Of a stretch of DNA of 58,495 nucleotides, positions 9,897 through 18,640 are shown piece after piece. The DNA is taken from NCBI GenBank assembly GCA_946500425.1, contig CAMMVQ010000005.1, positions 1 to 58,495 of the forward strand, in the 5' to 3' direction. The notes beneath the pieces are model-generated. The model was not told where the DNA came from. It saw nothing but the letters and a program-made list of their open reading frames with translations, and made no database searches. Within the stretch, counting starts at the first letter, position 1; the number at the start of each line of letters is the position of its first letter. The translations under genes were made by a program, and so were the position numbers. Origin of the DNA: an uncultured Mollicutes bacterium. Its GTDB lineage: Bacteria > Bacillota_I > Bacilli_A > RF39 > UBA660.

Positions 9897-10415
9897 ATGA
9901 AAACAACAGGAATAACCAGAAGAATTGATGAACTAGGTAGAATCGTAATTCCAAAAGAAATAAGAAACAATATGCGTATAAAACCAGGTGAGTTAATGGA
10001 AATATATTTATCTGATTTAGAGACAATAACATTAAAAAAACACGATGTAATAACCGGAGAAGAAAGTTTTATTAAAAATTATGTTAATCACTTGGCAAGC
10101 GTGTTAAAAGCTAATGTTTATTTAACTAGTCTTAGTGAGGTGTTATTTATTAATAATAAAGACACTAATAGAATTGGTTTGTCTGCTTCAGCTGAAAAAT
10201 TATTTTCCAACGGAATAGAATCGGTAAATCAAAAAGAAACCATTAGCCTTACGGATGATATTGTTATAAATAAACCATTTTCTGTATCACCACTTATTCC
10301 AAATGGTGATTTAGTGGGATATTTGATTATTGAAAATAAAAAAGAAGTAGATAATAATAAAGATTTAATTTCCTTTTCAACCTCATTATTAAGTGACTAT
10401 TTAGAACAAAATTAA
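9897..10415 (+). CDS. spoVT: Stage V sporulation protein T (AbrB-type regulator)
   Basis: MKTTGITRRIDELGRIVIPKEIRNNMRIKPGE swapped-hairpin domain plus GAF-like C-terminus, downstream of mfd. Confidence 0.9.
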   Translation: MKTTGITRRIDELGRIVIPKEIRNNMRIKPGELMEIYLSDLETITLKKHDVITGEESFIKNYVNHLASVLKANVYLTSLSEVLFINNKDTNRIGLSASAEKLFSNGIESVNQKETISLTDDIVINKPFSVSPLIPNGDLVGYLIIENKKEVDNNKDLISFSTSLLSDYLEQN

Positions 10416-10520
10416 AAAAGTGTAAATTTTTTGTCTATTAATGTTATTAATTGTCGTTTTTATTTACACCCTAATGTTTCTATGATATATTTGAAGAGTA
10501 GCTTAAAGGAGGGCTAGTAA

Positions 10521-10703
10521 GTGAACCACATTGATTTGATGGGTGATAAGAAAAGTTTTTTGCTTAAAATCACTTTCTTCGTAGTGTTATTAATATTTGC
10601 CTTTTCAATGTATTTAGAAAGTCAAAAATTACTTGACGCTGCATATCTAGCAGTAGTTATGGTTTTATTTATAAAGTTTCTATTAGTAAAATTATACCAT
10701 TAA
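10521..10703 (+). CDS. Small predicted membrane protein (60 aa)
   Basis: AAAGGAGGG ribosome-binding site, GTG start, two hydrophobic segments, ends in a terminator palindrome. Confidence 0.6.
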   Translation: MNHIDLMGDKKSFLLKITFFVVLLIFAFSMYLESQKLLDAAYLAVVMVLFIKFLLVKLYH

Positions 10704-10718
10704 TGGTATAATTTTTTT
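10688..10718 (+). terminator. Palindromic terminator overlapping the stop codon of the 60-aa ORF
   Basis: Perfect palindrome AAAATTATACCATTAATGGTATAATTTT followed by further Ts. Confidence 0.75.
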
Positions 10719-10727
10719 GGTGATATT

Positions 10728-11480
10728 ATGTTAATTGATTCTCATTGTCACGTTTTATCCTCTGAGTATGATAATCCGGACGAAATAATAAAAAACGCTT
10801 TTTTACGTGGGGTTAATAAAATCATCATAAATGGATATGACTTAGAAAGTAGTAAAGAAGCGGTGATGTTAGCTAATAGATATGATAACGTTTATGCTGC
10901 CGTTGGGGTAGGCCCAGAAGAAGTCAATGAAGTTCAAGAAGAAGTTATACTAGAAATATCTTGTCTTGCGGATAATAAAAAAGTAGTTGCAATAGGAGAA
11001 ATAGGACTAGATTATTATTGGACTGACGAAACGAAAGAAAAACAAAAAGATGTTTTTGCAAAAATGCTTAAAATAGCTAAAGAAAAAAAACTACCTGTAA
11101 TAGTGCATAACCGAGAAGCAACTAAAGATGTTTTAGAAATGTTAAAAGATGCTAAGGCAACGGGCATTATGCACTGTTTTTCTGGCAGTACTGATACCGC
11201 TAAAGAACTAATTAAAATGGGCTTTCTAATAGGGGTGGGTGGTGTTGTTACCTTTAAGAACGCTAAAAAACTTGTTAATGTGGTAAAAGAAATTTCAATT
11301 GATAATATATCGTTAGAAACAGATAGCCCATATCTTACCCCAGAACCATATCGCGGAACAAAGAATGATCCTTCAAAAGTTATTTTAGTAGCAGAGAAAA
11401 TTGCATCACTAAAAGGCATCGATAAATCAGAGGTAATAAATAAAACGGGAGTAGCAGTAGCCAGTAAATTTGACTTATAA
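10728..11480 (+). CDS. tatD: TatD family metal-dependent DNase
   Basis: MLIDSHCHV, GEIGLDYYW, HNREA, MHCFSG, ETDSPYL motifs. Confidence 0.95.
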   Translation: MLIDSHCHVLSSEYDNPDEIIKNAFLRGVNKIIINGYDLESSKEAVMLANRYDNVYAAVGVGPEEVNEVQEEVILEISCLADNKKVVAIGEIGLDYYWTDETKEKQKDVFAKMLKIAKEKKLPVIVHNREATKDVLEMLKDAKATGIMHCFSGSTDTAKELIKMGFLIGVGGVVTFKNAKKLVNVVKEISIDNISLETDSPYLTPEPYRGTKNDPSKVILVAEKIASLKGIDKSEVINKTGVAVASKFDL

Positions 11481-11533
11481 GCCTTAGTATGATATTATTA
11501 AGTACGAACTCGTTAGAGTTATGAGGTGAAAAA

Positions 11534-12121
11534 GTGAAAAATTTTAATAGAAAAATTAAGGGTGCTATTATTACTCTTGTTGTGTGTTTAATAGCATTTA
11601 TTGGTTTTTCAAAAGCCGGAATTTTATTTTCGGACGGTGGTAAAAACATAATTACCGTTTCTACTACCAAAAAGACGTTTGACCCTAATAGTTATGTTGC
11701 TTCAATGGTTTCGGTAGTGGCACCAGAACCAACTACTGAAAGCACCACAACTACCACTTCTAAAGTAACCACCACGTCTTTAGTTACTACTAAGGATAGT
11801 TATGTTTGGGGTGGTGAGGTACTTACCAAAAGTAAGGGTGTTGTTTATGGTCCCTCGGGAAAAGAAACTTATTATAATCTAAACATGACAAGTGTTATCA
11901 ACGCAATGAGAAGGGCTGGTTATACTGAGGAAGAGTATCCATACTGGATTCGTGATGACGGCGTTAAAATGCTTGGAGATTATGTTATCGTGGCAGCAAA
12001 CTATGAAATAAGGCCAAAGGGTACCATATTGCAAACATCTTTAGGTAATGGTATAGTTTGTGATACCGGTGGGTTTGCTAAAAACAACCCAACACAAATT
12101 GACGTGGCCGTTAGCTGGTAA
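11534..12121 (+). CDS. Secreted/membrane-anchored 3D-domain protein (YabE-like)
   Basis: N-terminal TM, Thr-rich linker, 3D-like C-terminus (GDYVIVAANYEIRPKGTILQTSLGNGIVCDTGGFA...IDVAVSW); same slot as B. subtilis yabE. Confidence 0.65.
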   Translation: MKNFNRKIKGAIITLVVCLIAFIGFSKAGILFSDGGKNIITVSTTKKTFDPNSYVASMVSVVAPEPTTESTTTTTSKVTTTSLVTTKDSYVWGGEVLTKSKGVVYGPSGKETYYNLNMTSVINAMRRAGYTEEEYPYWIRDDGVKMLGDYVIVAANYEIRPKGTILQTSLGNGIVCDTGGFAKNNPTQIDVAVSW

Positions 12122-12150
12122 AACGTTTTAATTGAGTATTATAAATAGAA

Positions 12151-12182
12151 AAACAAATAAAATGGTTTTATTTGTTTTTTAG
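12151..12182 (+). terminator. Rho-independent terminator
   Basis: AAACAAATAAAA-tgg-TTTTATTTGTTTTTT. Confidence 0.8.
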
Positions 12183-12197
12183 TATAAAGAGGAAGAT

Positions 12198-13022
12198 ATG
12201 AACGTACAACAAATATTAAAGAATAATAATTTTATTTTTAAGAAGAAATTTGGTCAAAACTTTTTGCTAGACCAAAACATATTAAATAACATTGTTTCTT
12301 TAGCGGACATTACCAAAGATACGTTAGTTATAGAAGTTGGCGTAGGTGCCGGTGCACTAACTAAACTGCTAAGTAAAAAAGCAAAAACCGTTATTGGGTA
12401 TGAGATTGATGTTAGTCTTAAAGAGCCACTTAACGAAATATTAGGGGAATATTCTAACGTTGAAATTGTATTTGATGACTTTTTAGAAAGAAATATAATC
12501 AGTGACATAAAGAAGTATGACTATAAAAAGCTAGTTTTCGTAGCAAATTTACCATATTATATTACAACTCCTATAATTTCAAAGTTCATCCAAGAAAAAA
12601 TAGATGTATCTAAGATGGTGGTTATGGTTCAAAACGAAGTTGCTTTACGTTTTTCGGCTAGTCCGGGTAGTAAAAGTTATAATTCATTAACGGTATTCTT
12701 AAATTATTATTTTAACGTTAAAAAAGCTTTTCCGGTTTCAAAAAATGTTTTTTATCCTAAACCGAACGTGGATAGTGCCGTTGTCGTATTTGAAAAAAAG
12801 CAAAAAAAAATAATGGTTAATAATGAAGAGGTGTTTTTCAGATTAATAAAGGACGCTTTTAAATTTAAAAGAAAGACTTTAAAAAACAATCTTAAAAATT
12901 ATGATTATAATCTAATTACAAAGGCTTTAGAACAGTGTGGTAAGAACTTAAATTGTCGCGCCGAAAACTTATCTTTAGATGATTTTATAGTCATTGCTAA
13001 TAGTCTTAGCCAAACAGAGTAA
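12198..13022 (+). CDS. rsmA: 16S rRNA dimethyladenosine transferase
   Basis: KKFGQNFLLD, EVGVGAGALT, NLPYYITTPI motifs. Confidence 0.96.
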   Translation: MNVQQILKNNNFIFKKKFGQNFLLDQNILNNIVSLADITKDTLVIEVGVGAGALTKLLSKKAKTVIGYEIDVSLKEPLNEILGEYSNVEIVFDDFLERNIISDIKKYDYKKLVFVANLPYYITTPIISKFIQEKIDVSKMVVMVQNEVALRFSASPGSKSYNSLTVFLNYYFNVKKAFPVSKNVFYPKPNVDSAVVVFEKKQKKIMVNNEEVFFRLIKDAFKFKRKTLKNNLKNYDYNLITKALEQCGKNLNCRAENLSLDDFIVIANSLSQTE

Positions 13023-13062
13023 TGTTTGGTTTTTTAATGCATATAATTTTAGCGGTGATGAT

Positions 13063-13809
13063 ATGTTTAAACCAGGAGATTTGGTGACGAGAATTTCTCA
13101 TGGAAACGACGTTGTTTTTAAGATAGAAAAAATAGAAAACGAAGTCGCGTATTTAAGTGGTGTCAACGTAAGGTTGTGCGCTGATAGTAACATAAATGAT
13201 TTAGTTCTTGTTGATACTAAAGAAAATAATGAAGATAAATCTTTCTATGACAAACTAGAAACCATAAGAAATTTTGAAAGAAGTGATTATTTTTATATTC
13301 CGGGAAAAATTCTGCACGTTGATGGTGACCGAGAGTACCTTAATCGTTGTTTGGAATTTTATAAAAAAGCCAACGTTCTTGCGTTTGGCGTTTATTCTCC
13401 TGAAGAACAGATGGCAAATAATATCGAAAAATATTTGGATGATATTAATCCCGATATCGTTGTTATTACTGGTCATGATTCTTTAGTAAGAAAAAATTCT
13501 AAATATTTTTCTGACGCGGTTAAAGTTTGCCGTAAGTATCAGCGAGACTATGATAAGTTAATAATCATCGCTGGCGCCTGCCAGTCAGATTATGAGAAAC
13601 TTATTAAAGCCGGAGCCAACTTTGCTTCGAGCCCTAAAAAAATTAACATTCATGCTTTAGACCCCGCAATAATTGCTTTATCACTTAGTTTATCCGATAA
13701 AAATAAAGACGTAGATTTACTTGATTTATTATCAAAGACAAGTAATGGTAAAGATGGTATGGGAGGGGTTAATACCAGAGGGGTAATGACTACTGGGTAT
13801 CCAAGATAA
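13063..13809 (+). CDS. yabG: Sporulation peptidase YabG
   Basis: MFKPGDLVTRISHGNDVVFKI and C-terminal GKDGMGGVNTRGVMTTGYPR; between rsmA and veg. Confidence 0.92.
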   Translation: MFKPGDLVTRISHGNDVVFKIEKIENEVAYLSGVNVRLCADSNINDLVLVDTKENNEDKSFYDKLETIRNFERSDYFYIPGKILHVDGDREYLNRCLEFYKKANVLAFGVYSPEEQMANNIEKYLDDINPDIVVITGHDSLVRKNSKYFSDAVKVCRKYQRDYDKLIIIAGACQSDYEKLIKAGANFASSPKKINIHALDPAIIALSLSLSDKNKDVDLLDLLSKTSNGKDGMGGVNTRGVMTTGYPR

Positions 13810-13817
13810 GGAGGAAC

Positions 13818-14024
13818 ATGTTAACTGACATTAAAAATAAAATTAACGCACTTAAAGGAAAGAAAATAAAAATATTAGTTGACGTAGGACGCAACAAAAG
13901 TGAAGTTTATGAAGGAGAAGTTTTAAATACTTATAAAAATATTTGGACCCTTAAAACTTTAACCGACGTAAAAAGTTTTGGTTATGCTGACATTTTAATA
14001 AATACCGTTGTTATAAGCTCATGA
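13818..14024 (+). CDS. veg: Veg protein
   Basis: DIKNKINALKGKKIKILVDVGRNKSEVYEGEV; follows yabG. Confidence 0.9.
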   Translation: MLTDIKNKINALKGKKIKILVDVGRNKSEVYEGEVLNTYKNIWTLKTLTDVKSFGYADILINTVVISS

Positions 14025-14039
14025 GTTGAGCTTTTTTTA
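14014..14039 (+). terminator. Rho-independent terminator after veg
   Basis: AAGCTCA-tgagt-TGAGCTTTTTTT. Confidence 0.8.
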
Positions 14040-14103
14040 TTGACTACTTTTAATATTTGTGCTTAAATTAATGTGTATATACTAGAATGGAGGAAACATA
14101 CTC

Positions 14104-17100
14104 ATGGCATCGAAAAAAGTATCATTTACAAAATTAAAGGATTGGTTTACCATCCAAAGAATAAGGGTAACCAATTTCATAAAAGAACACAAATATACTT
14201 CATCAATCGTGGGATTGTTTGCTTTGTCATGCATTGTTGGACTGGTTGTTTATGCTACGAACGATGATCAGTATGCTGGTAAGGTTACTGCTTCGGGAAA
14301 GTTTATAATAAAAGATAGCTCCTCTAGTACCGATGAAGACATTACTTCAATAAAAAGTTTTGATACCATGGTTTTGGATATTCCTTATAGATTGTCGATT
14401 GAAAATTTACCGGAAGGCGAAACGGTTACAAGACAAAGGATAATAATAGAAGCAACCTTTAACGAAGGCGTTGATGCAAGCTGGTACCGTGCGGATGATG
14501 ATGCGGTATATGAAATTGATAACGCAAACAGAAAAATAACCGCAATTATTTATAATAAAAGGGTAAATGCATATAATAATCAGAAATTATATTTAAAGGT
14601 TAACAACGTTGTTAATGATACGGAGATAAAGGTTAACATAAAAATAAAAGAATCAACGGCGGCTGATTTTACTGATTTGGGTACTAAATCAGTAAAGGTT
14701 TCGAGTGAAAAAGTTGATTTAAGTGCTAAGATTGTTTCTGGAACGGCGTATAAAAATGCTGATATTACAAACGGCAGATACGCGCCGTTTGGTGTTATGG
14801 TAGGATTTGATAAAAGCGTTTTAAAGGAGGAAAATAGCTTAAGAGGGCTATATTTTGATCCTAACGTAATTTTAACGATGGAAGCTACGCAAAGTGTTAA
14901 CGGGGCTTCTTCGCAGATAGAATTAGAAACTAAAGAAAATTATTTTGGCGTTTATGACAGAAGCAAAAACTTATTTGATATTCCACATTATAAATTTGAT
15001 TCTATCCAAAAATCTGTTTATGATTCGGGTACCGTAAAAAGTTTAGAAAAATCAAAGGCCGGTGCCAGCGGAGAACTTAACGAAGTAATAAATCCAGATT
15101 TGTATTTAGTGGGAAATAAAACGATTAATTTAACAACAAAAGACACCTATACTGAGCATGGTGTTTCCCTTAGCGAGGATGGACCTGAAATATGCAAAAC
15201 AACTAATTCTACTTGTGAAAGAGTCGTAAAAAACGAAAGCGGAGAAATTGTTTCAGGTAACTGGTATAGAAATCCAGGTAAATACACGGTAACATATAAA
15301 TATTCTTATTCTGGTGGTTTCGTTTCCGCATCAAGAACGGTAAATGTTACGGAGTCGGAAGAACCGACCACTCCTTCTGACGAACATACGACGGTGGAAG
15401 TAGACGGGGATACTTATTCATTAATTGGGGATGCTACAATAGAACTTGAAGCAAATGAAAAATATGAGGATCAAGGCATTTCTCAAAACGGTTCTAAATA
15501 TGAGGGGGAAAAATTAACCATTACAATTGAAAATACTGAAGGACAAGTATCGGAGGGCGAAGAAATTGATACAAGTGTTCCTGGAACATATAAAATTCTT
15601 TATTTAATATCTTCAGACTCAGGCGAAGACGGAATCTTAAAAAGAACCGTCATTGTAAAAGCCCCAGAAACTTTAACAAGGATTAAATCTTCTACGGTTA
15701 AAACAAACGCAATTTACATGATAACTTCAGATACGTTTACGTTACCAAATATTACGATTAATGATGAATCGGTTAAATGTGACACTGAACACGGGTGCAG
15801 TGCAAAGTTTTATAACCCAAGTAATAACGAGGAAGTTTCGGGTGTTGATCCAACAAAAGCAGGAACATATAAAGTTATTTACACGGTAACGGATAGTAAT
15901 GGATTTGTTATAGAAGTAGCTAATACAATAAATATTCAAATAAAATACGACTTGAATATTTCTGGAATTAAAACCGACGGAACGTATTATACGTATGGTG
16001 ATTTTCTTGTTTTTGGTTCGTATTTTGTAACGGCACGGTCAGTTCGTGACGAAAGTGTAAACAGTGATATATCTGTTAATTTAAGAATAGGTGACGAAGT
16101 TTCCGCTCCGGTTATTAACTATGAGCATGCCGAAGGAACAAAGAGCACTTCGCTAACGTTAAATGATGATAGTAGTGGAAGTTTATCAGAGTATAAGAAC
16201 ACTGATTATATCTCCTATGGTGAAGAAGTTGTTTTAAGGTCACGGTTTACGTATTCTGCCGATGGTGATGATGATATTAAGTCCTTAACCGTCAGGGTGC
16301 CTATAAACGTTGCTAATTCAACCGCGGTAAATCCAACCGCACCATTTAACATGGTTGAATATTATACTGGTGTGGAAGAGGCTAATCCTTATTATATTAA
16401 TGACGAGATGAAAAATGCCGTTAGCGTTAAATATTATGCTTGTGAAATGGACGAAGCGTCAACTGGTTGCGGAGAAAACGTTAGTGCGTATGGAAACTAC
16501 GCTGATTATCTTGAAGACGCGGCTAAAAATAGCAGGCTAAAGCTAGCTTATATTGATTATTCTGCATCTAACGTTAAACCCGGAACGCAAATAGATTTTA
16601 GGGTAAGACTAACGACTAGCGTTGGAAACCAAGGCGGCGTAGTAACTTTGTCTTCGCAAGCAACTTATGATTCAAAACAAACGTCTTCGCAAACTTCAAT
16701 TAATGTTACCGCGTTTAAAGCCAGAACAAAATTAATGGTTAATGGTGGCGAATATGATGCGGTTATTAATGGCGCAAACACGAGTACATCAACTTGGAGT
16801 ATATATCCTAGCGTTAGCATGCCGGCAGCGCTTGTTAATACTAATACAGCTGGAATTAGTGAACTTGATTACATAATATTGACGGTCACTCTTCCAAAAG
16901 GGATAAATTACGTTTATAATGATAATTATGATGTTCCGGTAATTTTAGGAAATAAATTAGTATATACTCTTAAAGGTAAAAAGATAAACGAATGGATTGA
17001 TCCAATTTATTTTGATACAAGCTATGACATTGATATTAAATCAGGAACAAAATTGGATGTGACCGTCGAAATTCAGGCCTCATCTAGTAAAATAGTGGAC

Positions 17101-18639
17101 TCTTCAAGCCAAGCATTAAGAACTACGACAAGATCAATAATCTATCAAAATAACGAGATAATTTCGTATGGAATGTATACTCCATATAGTGCTATTCCTA
17201 AAAATACGGCTTTTGATATAACTACTAAATTATATAATAATTCTGATACCATACAATCTAATTTAGATTTAGTAACACTATTACCATATAACGACGTAAG
17301 TAATGAGAATAATTCTTTTACTGGTTCTTACATTATATCAAATGTTCCCGAAAATGCTATGTGTACTACTGCTTTACCATCACTTATTAGTAACGTTGAT
17401 AAGCTATTAGAGGGTAGCGAAATAAGTTGGGAGCCATGTAGTAGACATGAGGATGATAATTATGCCGGAGTTACTGCTATAAGGGTTAATTCGATTTCTC
17501 TTGAGTCGGAAAGAATTCATGAACAAAATATAAAAATTACTCCGGTAGGTAATAAAACTGATGATGTTTATGAAGTTATTGGTTATTTGCTATCTGGTTC
17601 AGAAGATGAAAGAAACGTAAAAAGTATTGGACCACTAAACGTTTCGGTGGTAAGTAAAAAAATAACTGGAAACGTTTGGGAAGACTTTGACGCTAATGGT
17701 ATTATGGACGAAACAGAAAAGAAAGTAGAAGGAGTTACCCTTAAGCTTTATAATTCTGAAACCGATGAGCTTGTTACCCAAACTACTTCTGATGAAAAAG
17801 GAAATTATAGTTTAACGGACTTAGAACCTGGGACTTATTACGTTGTAGCAGAATATAACACGGCTAAGTATGGGTTATCGCCATATCAAGTTAATTTTGA
17901 TAAATCGATTACATCTTCGTTTACCGCAGATACCGATGAAAGTGAAGTGGTTGATCCTAGTAACCCGAGTGGGGAAGAAAATCAGGGACAACAAAATCAG
18001 TCTGATGAGAACCAAGCTGAAACTAATCCAGATGAAGAAGATTCCGAAGAACCAAATGATGATGAAACCTCTTCTGATGAAACACCAACCACAAACACAC
18101 CAACAGTAAGAACTGAGGACATAGAAATTACAAATAACACCAGAACGATTAGTAACATTAACTTGGGTTTAGCCTTAAGAAAGGTTTATGCAGTAAAATT
18201 AAATAAATATATTAATAAAGTTATAACAACTAATAATCTTGGCGTTTCGACCGTAAAAGATTACGGAAACGTTTCTTTGGCAAAGTTAGATGTTAAAGAT
18301 TTAAATAACTTATCAATTAAAGTTATATATACTTTAGAACTAGAAAACGTTGGATATTATCCTGGATATATTTATTCGGTAAGAGATTATATTCCGGACG
18401 GCATGAGCTTTAATGAAAATTATGAAGAAAATAAAGGCTGGGTACTAAATGAAAACGGATACCTAGAAAATAATACTTTGTTTGATCAAATAGTTGAAGC
18501 TGGCGAAAAGAAATATTTAACAATAGCATTTGATGTTTCCCGTAAAGAAGCTGGATCATTTATAAATTATGCCGAAGTACTTGATGAAGACCTTCAAATA
18601 TTGGTGGTTGCTGGTGAGCAAAATACGGGAGGTGAGTAA
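14104..18639 (+). CDS. Large surface protein: N-terminal TM anchor, DUF5011-like Ig repeats, SdrD-B-like repeat, acidic linker, DUF11-like C-terminus
   Basis: TM (YTSSIVGLFALSCIVGLVVYAT) after a basic N-terminus; two Ig-like repeats (NKTINLTTKDTYTEHGVS..., DATIELEANEKYEDQGIS...); GNVWEDFDANGIMDETEKKVEGVTLKLYN...GNYSLTDLEPGTYYV. Confidence 0.8.
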   Translation: MASKKVSFTKLKDWFTIQRIRVTNFIKEHKYTSSIVGLFALSCIVGLVVYATNDDQYAGKVTASGKFIIKDSSSSTDEDITSIKSFDTMVLDIPYRLSIENLPEGETVTRQRIIIEATFNEGVDASWYRADDDAVYEIDNANRKITAIIYNKRVNAYNNQKLYLKVNNVVNDTEIKVNIKIKESTAADFTDLGTKSVKVSSEKVDLSAKIVSGTAYKNADITNGRYAPFGVMVGFDKSVLKEENSLRGLYFDPNVILTMEATQSVNGASSQIELETKENYFGVYDRSKNLFDIPHYKFDSIQKSVYDSGTVKSLEKSKAGASGELNEVINPDLYLVGNKTINLTTKDTYTEHGVSLSEDGPEICKTTNSTCERVVKNESGEIVSGNWYRNPGKYTVTYKYSYSGGFVSASRTVNVTESEEPTTPSDEHTTVEVDGDTYSLIGDATIELEANEKYEDQGISQNGSKYEGEKLTITIENTEGQVSEGEEIDTSVPGTYKILYLISSDSGEDGILKRTVIVKAPETLTRIKSSTVKTNAIYMITSDTFTLPNITINDESVKCDTEHGCSAKFYNPSNNEEVSGVDPTKAGTYKVIYTVTDSNGFVIEVANTINIQIKYDLNISGIKTDGTYYTYGDFLVFGSYFVTARSVRDESVNSDISVNLRIGDEVSAPVINYEHAEGTKSTSLTLNDDSSGSLSEYKNTDYISYGEEVVLRSRFTYSADGDDDIKSLTVRVPINVANSTAVNPTAPFNMVEYYTGVEEANPYYINDEMKNAVSVKYYACEMDEASTGCGENVSAYGNYADYLEDAAKNSRLKLAYIDYSASNVKPGTQIDFRVRLTTSVGNQGGVVTLSSQATYDSKQTSSQTSINVTAFKARTKLMVNGGEYDAVINGANTSTSTWSIYPSVSMPAALVNTNTAGISELDYIILTVTLPKGINYVYNDNYDVPVILGNKLVYTLKGKKINEWIDPIYFDTSYDIDIKSGTKLDVTVEIQASSSKIVDSSSQALRTTTRSIIYQNNEIISYGMYTPYSAIPKNTAFDITTKLYNNSDTIQSNLDLVTLLPYNDVSNENNSFTGSYIISNVPENAMCTTALPSLISNVDKLLEGSEISWEPCSRHEDDNYAGVTAIRVNSISLESERIHEQNIKITPVGNKTDDVYEVIGYLLSGSEDERNVKSIGPLNVSVVSKKITGNVWEDFDANGIMDETEKKVEGVTLKLYNSETDELVTQTTSDEKGNYSLTDLEPGTYYVVAEYNTAKYGLSPYQVNFDKSITSSFTADTDESEVVDPSNPSGEENQGQQNQSDENQAETNPDEEDSEEPNDDETSSDETPTTNTPTVRTEDIEITNNTRTISNINLGLALRKVYAVKLNKYINKVITTNNLGVSTVKDYGNVSLAKLDVKDLNNLSIKVIYTLELENVGYYPGYIYSVRDYIPDGMSFNENYEENKGWVLNENGYLENNTLFDQIVEAGEKKYLTIAFDVSRKEAGSFINYAEVLDEDLQILVVAGEQNTGGE

Positions 18640-18640
18640 G

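Noticed and set aside
10420-10469. GTGTAAAT...ATTTACAC inverted repeat downstream of spoVT
   Set aside because: 8-bp arms with a 34-nt loop and no clear T tract; could be chance in AT-rich DNA.
14073-14267. 64-aa + ORF overlapping the start of the large surface protein
   Set aside because: Out of frame with the strong 1511-aa ORF; no independent support.
17941-18120. Acidic low-complexity stretch in the surface protein and its alternate-frame 79-aa ORF (17870-18109)
   Set aside because: Biased composition of a linker explains the open alternate frame.
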